From positions 281,813-345,812 of the forward strand of contig CAJNDS010002354.1 of assembly GCA_905221605.1 (NCBI GenBank): a stretch of DNA of 64,000 nt. Reading direction: 5' to 3'. The number at the start of each line of letters is the position of its first letter. The stretch's first letter is position 1. This DNA comes from Symbiodinium natans (lineage: Eukaryota; Sar; Dinophyceae; Suessiales; Symbiodiniaceae). A program made the translations under genes and the position numbers. Below, piece by piece: positions 50,153 to 61,233 of the stretch. A model generated the notes under the pieces. It was given only the letters and a program-made list of their open reading frames with translations. It searched no databases and had not been told where the DNA came from.

Positions 50153-51847
50153 GGCCGGTCGATTGCCGCCAGGAATGCGCACACGCTAATCAACCGCAGC
50201 GACATCCGTGGTCGCACGGCTCTGATGTATGCCTCTGCCATTGGCAGCCGAGACATCGTTGGGAACTCAGTGCTTGTCGGCGACTGTGCATCACGAAACC
50301 AGCTCAGTCTAAGCACAGACAAAGCGTAGGTGCCACGTAATTAGTCGGCATGGCGCAGGTTGATTACCTCCTGAGCACGGGGGAGGCAGCTTCAACGGGT
50401 CTGCTCCATTCACAGCGTAGCACTGCAAGAAGATTCATGGTACCCGCCTGTCCTCCAAAGTTCTGAATCCCAGGCTCACTGCAGCAAAAGCCTCACGCAA
50501 CTGGCACATGGGGATGTAACATTCAATTGCTTAAGGATGTTAAGGCCCTCCATGTGTCTCTTGGACTGTTTCTTTTCTTGGTTGGGTGGTCGTGGCTCTG
50601 ACGCCGCTGTTATCGCCTCCGCCTCCCTTGGAGTTGGAGCGGCTGAGCATGCATTCATCGCAGGTACGAGTGCTCAGTTCTTGCGCACAGGTGTACGTGA
50701 ATGCCATGGATGACACGCAGAAGACGGCTCTCCATCATGCCGCCAAGAGCTCGAAGGCAGTGGGAGGAGTGACACTGTAAACCGAATGTTTGCGTACTTG
50801 CGTTATACCAAAAACTCTCAATTCCATTAAGCCCCAACCCTTATATGCCTTATTCTACACCCGATCGACCCCCCCTGTAGGCGGAGATCCTCCGCCTGCT
50901 GCTGCGGGCTGGCGCGATGACGGATGCTCGTGACCACAACGGCTGCACGGCCAGCAGCTTAAAGAGGGAATTAAGAGACAAACAAAACGGCGCATTCAGG
51001 GTGAAGTTGCATTGTTTGTCTGAGACTGTATATAGGCTCGATCTCGTAGAGGTGCTGTGTGCAAAGATGTCTTAAAACGGCTGAGGCGCTCATATTTGCG
51101 GCAGGCACAGGGGACCCGGATGGTGTGCAGGCAGGGTGTGCTGTTGCGTTGCCTCACAATGACTGGTTCCAGGGCTGCTTCCATACCTATTGCAGACATG
51201 CTAAGATTGGGGCCAACCACTTGCCATGCGGCAGCGCGCCTCGCTGTACCCGCGCACTTTTTTCCACAATGCTTGGAAGGTACTCCTGGAGAAGGGAGCG
51301 AATCCCAACGCGCGCGACTATCAGGCCACATGGTGTGAGAAACTGAGATGTCCTCATTCAAAAGCTTCGGGCCGGCTTGGAACCTCCCACCCTTGCATAG
51401 CTCTTACCTGCGTATCCCTGTCAAGGCCCGATGAACAAACAGGTACACAATCTTAACCTGTCCTCCCAGACATTCCCAAGACGTGCAAGTTGTGCGGCCA
51501 GTGCGCAGCCAGGGGAACAGCGCGCTCTCCTATGCCCATGACTTCGATCACAAGGAGGCTTCGATAAGATGTTCGATAAGATGATGCCTAGGGCTGTCAC
51601 CGTTTTTGCCAGTTGCTTGTTCCCCAGCGAGCTTCTGGGAGTTTATTTTCTGATTTGGCAGCAGCCTCCTCCCCCCCCCCCTCCTCTCCTCGCTGCTTCT
51701 TCATATTTGCCTCCTTTCCGTGTGTCATCTCCTGTTTTGTATGCGAAGAATTGTAGACATGTCGGAACATCCTGCCCCTTGAGCCTGCGAGAGGTCATGG
51801 AGAAGCTCATCGCGGCCAGGGCCCCAGCGCCTGAGAGGAAGCTTTGA
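50153..51847 (+). CDS. ankyrin-repeat protein 2, 3' part with seven exons
   Basis: Exons 50153-50257, 50359-50385, 50691-50756, 50881-51000, 51280-51324, 51513-51557, 51794-51847; all joins keep phase and the stop is TGA 51845. The protein reads through three to four ankyrin repeats: IRGRTALMYASAIGSRDI|VDYLLSTGE, VYVNAMDDTQKTALHHAAKS|AEILRLLLRAGAMTDARDHN, VLLEKGANPNARDYQ|GNSALSYAHDF, VMEKLIAARAP, ending APERKL. Donors are GT (50258, 51001) and GC (50386, 50757, 51325, 51558), and each junction shows a 3-4 bp direct repeat. Exons as short as 27 and 45 bp are unusual. The 5' end is unknown; an island at about 49525-49570 (AGDLEGFRAIAEAGG) looks like an upstream first repeat. Function: protein binding, partner unknown. 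Confidence 0.8.
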
Positions 51848-52372
51848 GAGGAAGCTTGAGGAAGCGAGGGACCTCGAGTGCCTCGCGGCATGTCATACTC
51901 GACTCTGTGTCCCAGGCCGGGGCTGAGGACGCCGAGGCCCGCTTAGTGGGGTATTTCCTGAGGTGACTGAGGTGTGTCACAGATTCTCATAAGAAGGGCT
52001 TTGCCTTTGCAAGCAGTGAGAACTCTGCTCAGGAGGAAGAAGGCGACTCTGCGCTGCCCTCACTACTCTTAAGTCAAGTTGTGAAGCTTGGTGGTGGTTC
52101 TCATCTGTTGTTGAATGTGTATACGATATTGCTTCTTCAGTTCAAAAGGTCTTCGGCTACGCCTCATGTCTGCCAAGGTGGTAAAGAGCCGCAAGAAGCG
52201 GGTGAGGCCATGGCTGGCAGGTTGAAGAGATTTGGGAACCGTTGAATGCCCGTCAGCTATAAACCGGCCTGAAAAACCCCGACAATGCCCTTCAAGCCCC
52301 CTGTCCAAGTTGCACGAAGTATCCATGGCCCGGTAAGCGCTTGAGCGTGGCAGGGCTGAGACTGTGAACCAG

Positions 52373-52600
52373 GCTGACTTGGCCCACGACTTAACTATCT
52401 TCAAGCTGGAATATGATATGTTTGGAGAACCTTCCTCGCCCCCAAACGAGGAAGTGGCGGCCAAGTTGGCTGTGCTGGATGAGGACGAAGAGCTCTCAGA
52501 AGAGGACGCCCGTCCGTGGCAGCTGTCGGGGGTGGATAGCGATGTTATTTTGACCCGACACTTCCACTCGAGGGCTGAAAATGTCTGGGAGTTTACGAAA
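52373..52600 (+). CDS. probable acidic exon of unknown gene
   Basis: After GAACCAG the frame reads ADLAHDLTIFKLEYDMFGEP, SSPPNEEVAAKLAVLDEDEE, LSEEDARPWQLSGVD... and remains open into AT-rich DNA. The 3' border is unresolved. This is the last coding signal before the satellite block. Confidence 0.4.
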
Positions 52601-52725
52601 ATATGGGATCCCTATAGATACTATGTACGTAGGACCTCTATGTATAGTGTGGGAAATCCCCTTCTGTATGTCTATATATATATATATACTTATAGGTATC
52701 TATAATTAAAATGTTTAAGAAATAA

Positions 52726-55700
52726 AATTTTTAAGTTTTATAAAATTTGCTCTTAAGGCAAAATCTATAAAATTTATAAAATTTATAAAATTTATAAAGC
52801 TTCCTTCTAAACATGAGCAAACGAGGCTTTATAAATTTTATAAAAAAAATTTTATAAAATTTATAAAGTTTTGGGTTCAGGCGTCCCGGGAAACCTTTAA
52901 AATTTACAAAATTTATAAAATTTATAAAATTTATAAAATTTATAAAGCTTCCTTCTAAACTTGAGCAAACCAGGCCTTATAAATTTTATAAATTTGATAA
53001 ATTTCACCTTAAAGGGTAAAATTTGTAAAATTTATAAAATTTATAAAGTTTTGGGTTCAGGCGTCCCGGGAAACCTTTAAAATTTATAAAATTTATAAAA
53101 TTTATAAACTTTATAAAATTTATAAAGCTTCCTTCTAAACTTGAGCAAACCAGGCTTTATAAATTTTATAAATTGTATAAATTTCACCTTAAGGGTAAAA
53201 TTTATAAAATTTATACAATTTATAAAATTAATAAAAATTTATATAATTTATAAAATTTTTAAAGCTTCCTTCTAAACTTGAGCAAACCAGGCTTTATAAA
53301 TTTTATAAATTTTGTAAATTTCACCTTAAAGGGTAAAATTTACAAAATTTATAAAATTTATAAAGTTTTGGGTTCAGGCGTCCCGGGAAACCTTTAAAAT
53401 TTATAAAATTTATAAAATTTATAAAATTTATAAAGCTTCCTTCTAAACTTAAGCAAACCAGGCTTTATAAATTTTATAAATTTTATAAATTTCACCTTAA
53501 GGGTAAAATTTATAAGATTTATAAAATTTATAAAGTTTTGGGTTCAGGCGTCCCGGGAAACCTTTAAAATTTATAAAATTTATAAATTCATAGAATTTAT
53601 AAAATTTATACAGCTTCCTTCTCAACTTGAGCAAACCAGGCTTTATAAATTTTATGAATTTTATAAATTTCACGTTAAAGGGTAAAATTTATAAAATTTA
53701 TAAAATTTATAAAGTTTTGGGTTCAGGCGTCCCGGGAAACCTTTAAAATTTATAATATTTATAAAATTTATAAAATTTATAAAGCTTCCTTCTAAACTTG
53801 AGCAAACCAGGCTTTATAAATTTTATAAATTTTATAAATTTCACCTTAAGGGTAAAATTTATAAAATCTGTAAAGTTTTGGGTTCAGGCGTCCCGGGAAA
53901 CCTTTAAAATTTATAAAATTTATAAAATGTATAAAATGTATAAAGCTTCCTTCTAAACTTGAGCAAAGCAGGCTTTATAAATTTTTTAAATTTTCTAAAT
54001 TTCACCTTAAAGGGTAATATTTATAAAATTGATAAAATTTATAAAGTTTTGGGTTCAGGCGTCCCGGGAAACCTTTAAAATTTATAAAATTTTTATAAAA
54101 TTTATAAAGCTTCCTTCTAAACTTCAGCAAACCAGGCTTTATAAATATTTTATAAATTTTACCCTTAAGGTGAAATTTATAAAATTTATAAAGCCTGGTT
54201 TGCTCAAGTTTAGAAGGAAGCTTTATACATTTTATAAATTTTATAAATTTTAAAGGTTTCCCGGGACGCCTGAACCCAAAACTTTATAAATTTTATAAAT
54301 TTTACCCTTTAAGGTGAAATTTATAAAATTTATAAAATTTATAAAGCCTGGTTTGCTCAAGTTTAGAAGGAAGCTTTATAAATTTTATAAATTTTATAAA
54401 TTTTATAAATTTTATAAATTTTATAAATTTTATAAATTTTATAAATTTTATAAATTTTATAAATTTTATAAATTTTATAAATTTTAAAGGTTTCCCGGGA
54501 CGCCTGAACCCAAACTTTATAAATTTTATAAATTTTACCCTTTAAGGTGAAATTTATAAAATTTATAAAATTTATAAAGCCTGGTTTGCTCAAGTTTAGA
54601 AGGAAGCTTTATAAATTTTTATAAATTTTATAAATTTTATAAATTTTATAAATTTTAAAGGTTTCCGGGGACGCCTGAACCCAAAACTTTATAAATTTTA
54701 TAACTTTTATAAATTTTACCCTTAAGGTGAAATTTATAACATTTATGAAGCCTGGTTTGCTCAAGTTTAGAAGGAAGCTTTATAAATTTTATAAATTTTA
54801 TAAATTTTATAAATTTTATAAATTTTATAAATTTTATAAATTTTAAGGGTTTCCCAGGACGCCTGAACCCAAAACTTTATAAATTTTATAAATTTTACCC
54901 TTTGAGGTGAAATTTATAAAATTTATACAATTATAAAGCCTGGTTTGCTCAAGTTTAGAAGGAAGCTTTATAAATTTTATAAATTTTATAAATTTTATAA
55001 ATTTTATAAATTTTATAAATTTTGTAAATTTTAAAGGTTTCCCGGGACGCCTGAACCCAAAACTTTATAAATTATATAAATTTTATAGATTTTACCCTTT
55101 AAGGTGAAATTTATCAAATTTATAAAATTTATAAAGCCTGGTTTGCTCAAGTTTAGAAGGAAGCTTTATAAATTTTATAGATTTTATAAATTTTATAAAT
55201 TTTATAAATTTTAAAGGTTTCCCAGGACGCCTGAACCCAAAACTTTATAAATTTTATAAATTTTACCCTTAAGGTGAAATTTATAAAATGTATAAGATTT
55301 ATAAAGCCTGGCTTGCTCAAATTTTCAAGGAAGCTTTATAAATTTTATAAATTTTATAAATTTTAAAGGTTTCCCGGGACGCCTGAACCCAAAACTTTAT
55401 AAATTTTATCAATTTTATACATTTTACCCTTAAGGTGAAATTTATAAAATTTATAAAATTTATAAAGCCTGGTTTGCTCAAGTTTAGAAGGAAGCTTTAT
55501 AAATTTTTTAAATTTTTTAAATTTTATAAATTTTAAAGGTTTCCCGGGACGCCTGAACCCAAAACTTTATGAATTTTATAAATTTTACAAATTTTACCCT
55601 TTAAGGTGAAATTTATAAAATTTATAAGATTTATAAAGCCTGGTTTGCTCAAGTTTAGAAGGAAGCTTTATAAATTTTATAAGCTTTATACATTTTATAA

Positions 55701-57395
55701 ATTTTATAAATTTTAAAGGTTTCCCGGGACGCCTGGACCCAAAACTTTATAAATTTTAAAATTTTATAAATTTTCCCCTTAAGGTGAAATTTATAAAATT
55801 TATAAAATTTATAAAGCCTGGTTTGCTCAAATTAGTTATAAATTTTATAAATTTTAAAGGTTTCCCGGGACGCCTGAACCCGAAACTTTATAAATTTTAT
55901 AAATTTTCCCCTTAAGGTGAAATTTATAAAATTTATAAAAATTTATAAAGCCTGTTTTGCTCAAGTTTAGAAGGAAGCTTTATAAATTTTATAAGCTTTA
56001 TACATTTTATAAATTTTATAAATTTTAAAGGTTTCCCGGGACGCCTGGACCCAAAACTTTATAAATTTTAAAATTTTATAAATTTTCCCCTTAAGGTGAA
56101 ATTTATAAAATTTATAAAATTTATAAAGCCTGGTTTGCTCAAATTAGTTATAAATTTTATAAATTTTAAAGGTTTCCCGGGACGCCTGAACCCGAAACTT
56201 TATAAATTTTATAAATTTTCCCCTTAAGGTGAAATTTATAAAATTTATAAAAATTTATAAAGCCTGTTTTGCTCAAGTTTAGAAGGAAGCTTTATAAATT
56301 TTATAAGCTTTATACATTTTATAAATTTTATAAATTTTAAAGGTTTCCCGGGACGCCTGGACCCAAAACTTTATAAATTTTATAAATTGCCCCCTTAAGG
56401 TGAAATTTATAAAATTTATAAAATTTATAAAGCCTGGTTTGCTCAGTTTGAGAAGGAAGCTTTATAAATTTTATAAATTTTAAAGGTTTCCCGGGACGCC
56501 TGAACCCAAAACTTTATAAATTTTAAAAATTTTACAAATTTTACCCTTAAGGTGAAATTTATAAAATTTATGAAATTTATAAAGCCTGGTTTGCGCAAGT
56601 TTAGAAGGAAGCTTTATAAGTTTTATAAATTTTATAAATTTTATAAATTTTATAAATTTTATAGATTTTAAAGGTTTCCCGGGACGCCTGAGCCCAAAAC
56701 TTTATAAATTTCATAAATTTTTTTACTAATTTTACCCTTAAGGTGAAATTTATAAAATTTATAAAATTTATAAAGCCTGGTTTGCTCAAGTTTAGAAGGG
56801 CGCTTTTTAAATTTTATAAATTGTATAAATTTTAGAGATTTTATAAATTTTATTAAATTTAAATGTTTCCCGGGACGCCTGAACCCAAAACTTTATAAAT
56901 TTTATAAATTTTACAAATTTTACCCTTTAAGGTGAAATTTATCAAATTTATAAAATTTATAAAGCCTGGTTTGCTCAAGTTTAGAAGGAAGCTTTATAAA
57001 TTTTATAAATTTTTAAAAAATTTTATAAATTTAATAAATTTTAAGGTTTCCGGGGACGCCTGAACCCAAAACTTTATAAATTTTATAAATTCTATAAATG
57101 TTACTCTTAAGGTGAAATTTTATAACTTATAAAGCCTGGTTTGCTCAAGTGTAGAAGGAAGCTTTATAAATTTATAAACTTATACATTTAAGAAAGTTTA
57201 TAAGTTTTATGAATTTTACAGTTTCCCGGGACGCCTGAAACCCAAATTTTTTTATAAGTTGTATAAATTTTATACATCTTACCCTTTAAGGTGAAATTTA
57301 AAAAAAAATTATATAAAATTTATGAAATTTATACAGTTTATAAAGCCTGGTTTGCTCAAGTGTAGAAGGAAGCTTTATAAATTAAATACTTTAAA
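52726..57395. repeat. inverted AT-rich satellite array with three conserved blocks per unit
   Basis: Unit of roughly 150-240 bp: a spacer of (AAAATTTAT)n 9-mers plus block A (AAGCTTCCTTCTAAACTTGA...), block B (CACCTTAAGGGT) and block C (TTCAGGCGTCCCGGGAAACC). About seven units run in one orientation (52740-54150) and about eighteen in the opposite one (54180-57380). The axis is at the CTTAAG near 54166. A 312-bp two-unit higher-order repeat is visible at 55731-56364. No coding: Lys-Ile-Tyr frames are artefacts. Confidence 0.95.
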
Positions 57396-58380
57396 TAGTT
57401 TAAATAATTTATTCACGGAAGTGATACTCATGTAAAACAATCCCATTACTTCAACGAATTAAGCTATTTAACGAGACTTCTTCACTTCAAACTCTCCCGC
57501 GTCCCTGATGAAGTATGTCCCCTGTGAGGGCTTGGAATTCGTTTGCTTGCGAAGGGGTGCGGGGATGAGGCGGAAAAAGGAATAATGAAATTATTTAAAT
57601 CATGTGAATTATATAAATTATTGAAATTATTTAAATGGTCTGGCTGTTGGAGGAATGAATTTATTTGAATAATTAAATTCTTGAGGCCCCAAAATATTTT
57701 AAATAATTAAACTGTTTAAATTATTTGAATTATATTTGGGGCCTACCGAATGTAATTATTCAAATAAATTCATTCCTCCCGAATGTAATTATTCAAATAA
57801 ATTCATTCCTCCAACAGCCAGACCGTTCAAATAATTTAAATATTTCAAATAATTTAAATCATTGAAATAATTTAAATAAATATTTTAATTATTCAAATCC
57901 CTGATTTGAATACTTAAATTCTTTTGGGAGGCCGCAGAATTTAAATCATTTAACTATTTAAGTCCCTGATTTGAATAATTAAATTCTTTTGGGAGGCCCC
58001 AGAACTTACATACGTTAATTACTCAAATCCCTGATTTGAATAATTAAATTCTTTTGGGGGGCACCAGAATTAAATTATTTTATAAGTGTTACAAATTTTG
58101 TTTTTTTGCATTATTAACTTCTGGTATTCAATTCTTTTCACCACCCAGAATTCATTCCAGAGGTTACAATATTAATACGAGAATGAAGTGAACATGTGAA
58201 CGAATGAACGGGGCATTCTTTGTGTTCTCTTTTTGCGCGCCCACTATTATCTTCTTTCAACTAATCTCAACAGATACAGTGAATGAAATGAACGTGTGAT
58301 CTGTGATTTAGCGAAAGAAAGAAGATAATGGGGGCGTTCATTTCACTTTGTTCATTCACTTTCTATTTTAGTATTTTGGA
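57396..58380. repeat. AAT-rich region with hairpin and tandem repeats
   Basis: Exact 39-bp inverted repeat 57637-57675 / 57786-57824 (GGTCTGGCTGTTGGAGGAAT...). A 33-bp tandem duplication at 57748-57780 / 57781-57812. Three copies of a roughly 65-bp unit with TTTGAATAATTAAATTCTTT at about 57900-58075. No gene. Confidence 0.85.
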
Positions 58381-58384
58381 TTCT

Positions 58385-58705
58385 TAGGGTAGACTCGATT
58401 ATTAAGGGAAGCTTTTTAGGGTAGCCTGTATTCTTAGGGCTGAGTTCTTGTTTGGTGGTGGCCTGGATTTTTAGGATAGCTTGGATTCTTAGGGGTGGCC
58501 TGTATTCTTACGGTGAGCCTGGATTCTTAGGCTTGAGCTTGCTTTTTGGTGGTAGCCTGGTGTTTTAGAGTAGCCTGGGTTCTTAAGGTAGCCTGGATTC
58601 TTGGGGTAGCCCATTCTTAGGGTTGTGTTTTTTTGTTTTGGTGGTAGCCTGGATTCTTAGGGTAGCTTTGGATTCTTAGGGTAGCCCAAATTCTTAGGGT
58701 CCAAT
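58385..58705. repeat. minisatellite of GATTCTTAGGGTAGCCTG units
   Basis: About twelve imperfect 17-30 bp copies (TAGCCTGGATTCTTAGGG). The core TTCTTAGGG resembles TTTAGGG but the unit is distinct. Confidence 0.9.
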
Positions 58706-58734
58706 CTAAGGGATAGAGAAAGGCCTTCAAAGCT

Positions 58735-60500
58735 TTTATTGAGGGTAAAGGAGAGATCTCAAGAAAAAAGGTAGTAGAGCTCCGTCGTTGCCTATGAAGC
58801 GACAAATGGGCTTCTCTTATTGCTTGAGAAACATTTCTGAAACACAGAAATTGTAGAGAACTCTCTTTCATTTCCTGCAAAAAGATAGAGGAGGTCTCTC
58901 ATGACCTATTGCGAGAGACAGAAGCTCTTTCAGGTAAAAAATAGGAAACGGTAGAGCTGAGAATTTCTCTACCTATTGACGAGACACAAAAGAGAGGGCG
59001 TGAGAGAGCTCTTACGATTTCTTTTGTATTACCAATGCAATCTTTCTATCTCTGAGTAGGAGACGAAAGAAGAGCCTTCTATCTTCTCATAGGAATCAAA
59101 AGAAGTCCTGTGTAGGAAACGAAGAGACCTTTGATAAACAAGAACAAAAGAATGGAAACGAATCGACGTCATCCTCTCTGTTTATTTATAATAAGAGATG
59201 GGGCATTAAGAGCTCCTCTATTCTTTTGGAAATGGAATAACTTGTGTCCCTCCTGAGTGGAGGATCTCTCTTTCGAAGACATCAGAGATCCCCTCTATGC
59301 CCCTCTGTCTCGCAATCGGAAATGAGAGAGCCCATTCCCCCCCCCCCCCGCCCCCCTACCTTCTCATAGCAAATGAAAAACGGAAATGAACGATGTCCTC
59401 GATCTGTTAATGCAGAATGAGAGACCTCTCTGTCTCCTAATGGAACATGAAAAACCTCATGTATTTTATTTTCAATAAAAGATCCCTCTCTCGAGGAAAT
59501 GAGAGATCCTTCCCGATATCTCTTTCTAGGAAACACTTCTTCAAGTGGGAGAAAGACTTTTGCAAGATTACGCAGTCCAACCCCACCTCGCGTTGCCTGT
59601 TATTGCAAGATTACGCAGTCCAACCCCACCTCGCGTTGCCTGTTAAAAACTACTCCCAGCCCCTAAAAATCCGGGGTGAAGGGCCTACCGCTACTTGTGA
59701 GGAACCTGATGCTCGGGATCAGGTGTTGGAACTTGTCTTCTGTGTCCCAGACCGGCAGAAGAGAGACGATGTGTGTGCATGTTCAAGATGTCTCGTAGAC
59801 CACGCCCTACGAAGCTGCAGCGGCTGCAAGACCATATCGGCTGGAAATGCTGACGTGCTCTGCTGGTTTGAAGTTTCTTGTGCGCCTTGGCCCCAGCAAT
59901 GCAGCCTGCCATGAGGAATAAGGGTAAATAAGGCTAAGGAGCTCTGTCATTCCCTAAAGAAAGAAGGAGAGCGGGGATACCTTGGAGGAGCCTTTTCAGA
60001 AGAGACTCATCCCCTTCAAAGAGACAAAGGAGCTTTCAGATGACCCATGTAAAGATAGAATAGACTCTCTCACATAAACGATAGAAACTGATGAGTTGTG
60101 TAATGTCCCCACTTAAGGAGTAAAGAAAGGCCTTCACATGTTTAGTTGTTTTATTTAGGGTAAAGGAGAGATCTCTCGTAAAAAGTTCGAAGGGCTTTGT
60201 CATTTCTTATGAAGAGATAAAGGGCTTCTCTTATGACCTCTTCATTGATAGAGAAGCTATTTCTGAAAAAACTGACATAGTAGAGAACTCTCTTTCTTTT
60301 CCTTCGCAAAGCTAGCGGAGGCCTCTCATGACATATTGCGAGACTGAGATAGAAGATAGGAGATCGTAGAGATGTGAGCTCCCCTACCCAGTGTCGGGAG
60401 ATTAAGACGCTCTTATTCGTTTGCGAAAGAGTTACTCTATCTCTGAGTAGGAGATGAAATAGCTCCTGTATCTTCTCATAGAAAATGAAAGAACACTTGT
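58735..60500. repeat. diverged direct duplication of an approximately 400-bp block and GAGAGA-rich degenerate repeats
   Basis: 58735-59140 and 60150-60500 match in order (GGGTAAAGGAGAGATCTC, GGGCTTCTCTTAT, GTAGAGAACTCTCTTTC, CTATCTCTGAGTAGGAGA). The sequence between has similar GAGAG/CTCTC motifs, so the whole block may be an old satellite. The ORF at 59447-59914 is frame-broken by a duplication and is not supported. Confidence 0.75.
59560..59645. repeat. exact 43-bp tandem duplication
   Basis: 59560-59602 and 59603-59645 are identical (TTGCAAGATTACGCAGTCCA...). Being 43 bp, it shifts any frame through it. Confidence 0.95.
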
Positions 60501-60504
60501 GTTT

Positions 60505-61200
60505 TTTGTGTTTGTTATATGGTTACACCAGATTGACCAGCAGCCTCGCCCACCTTGTGCCAGTGTGAGAGTCGAAACTTCATTTCCGGGTGGAATATGA
60601 CAACGACTACTACGTAATGAAGACATCTTGTACAACCAGTGCTTTGAGCGAAAAATGTCTTGAAGATTTCAACAGCCATACGTCAGATATATATATATAT
60701 ATATGCACTCATGTATAAATCTATGTCACATACTTATTCTGTGTTTTGTAAGGGCAGGTTTTCGTGCCCACCTTTTATTTCAGATTCTTGTTTACGAGTG
60801 TCTACAGAGGCAAGATTCAATGTTTGATTCGGGGTTTTTTTCAACTTCAGGGCAACACAAGTTGTGTTTACTTTGGTTTGGACTTTGGACCTTGGATTGA
60901 AGTGTTTGTAAAGGCAGAGTTAAACTTGTATTCTTGGTTGAAAATGTCTTTCTAAAGGTTTTGTCCGCGTTGCAGAAGTTAATGTTTGCATTTGGTTTAG
61001 TGTTGTGTTCAAGGGAATTTGCGAGGAGGAACTTGCAATTTACGATCGGTTTGATATTCGGTTTAGTGAAAATCTACTTGCACAGACAAGTTTTAAGATT
61101 GAAAAAAAAGCGGTTCCCACATTGTACGTAAAGGTCCATGGCACATAGATACTATAGACCCCCTTATAAGGACCCCAGTTAAAGGTACCCCTCATTTCGG
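60505..61200. other. AT-rich interval, no supported gene
   Basis: A (TA)n run at 60687-60705 and T-rich sequence with hydrophobic frames of no clear meaning. Confidence 0.5.
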
Positions 61201-61233
61201 AAGCCGCCATGTTGAATGGGTTCTTTTCCCCAG

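Noticed and set aside
54029-56789. ORFs with Lys-Ile-Tyr repeats
   Set aside because: Translations of the (AAAATTTAT)n satellite spacer.
59447-59914. 155-codon ORF with Cys-rich end
   Set aside because: Contains an exact 43-bp tandem duplication that shifts frame, sits in the degenerate repeat block, and lacks splice context.
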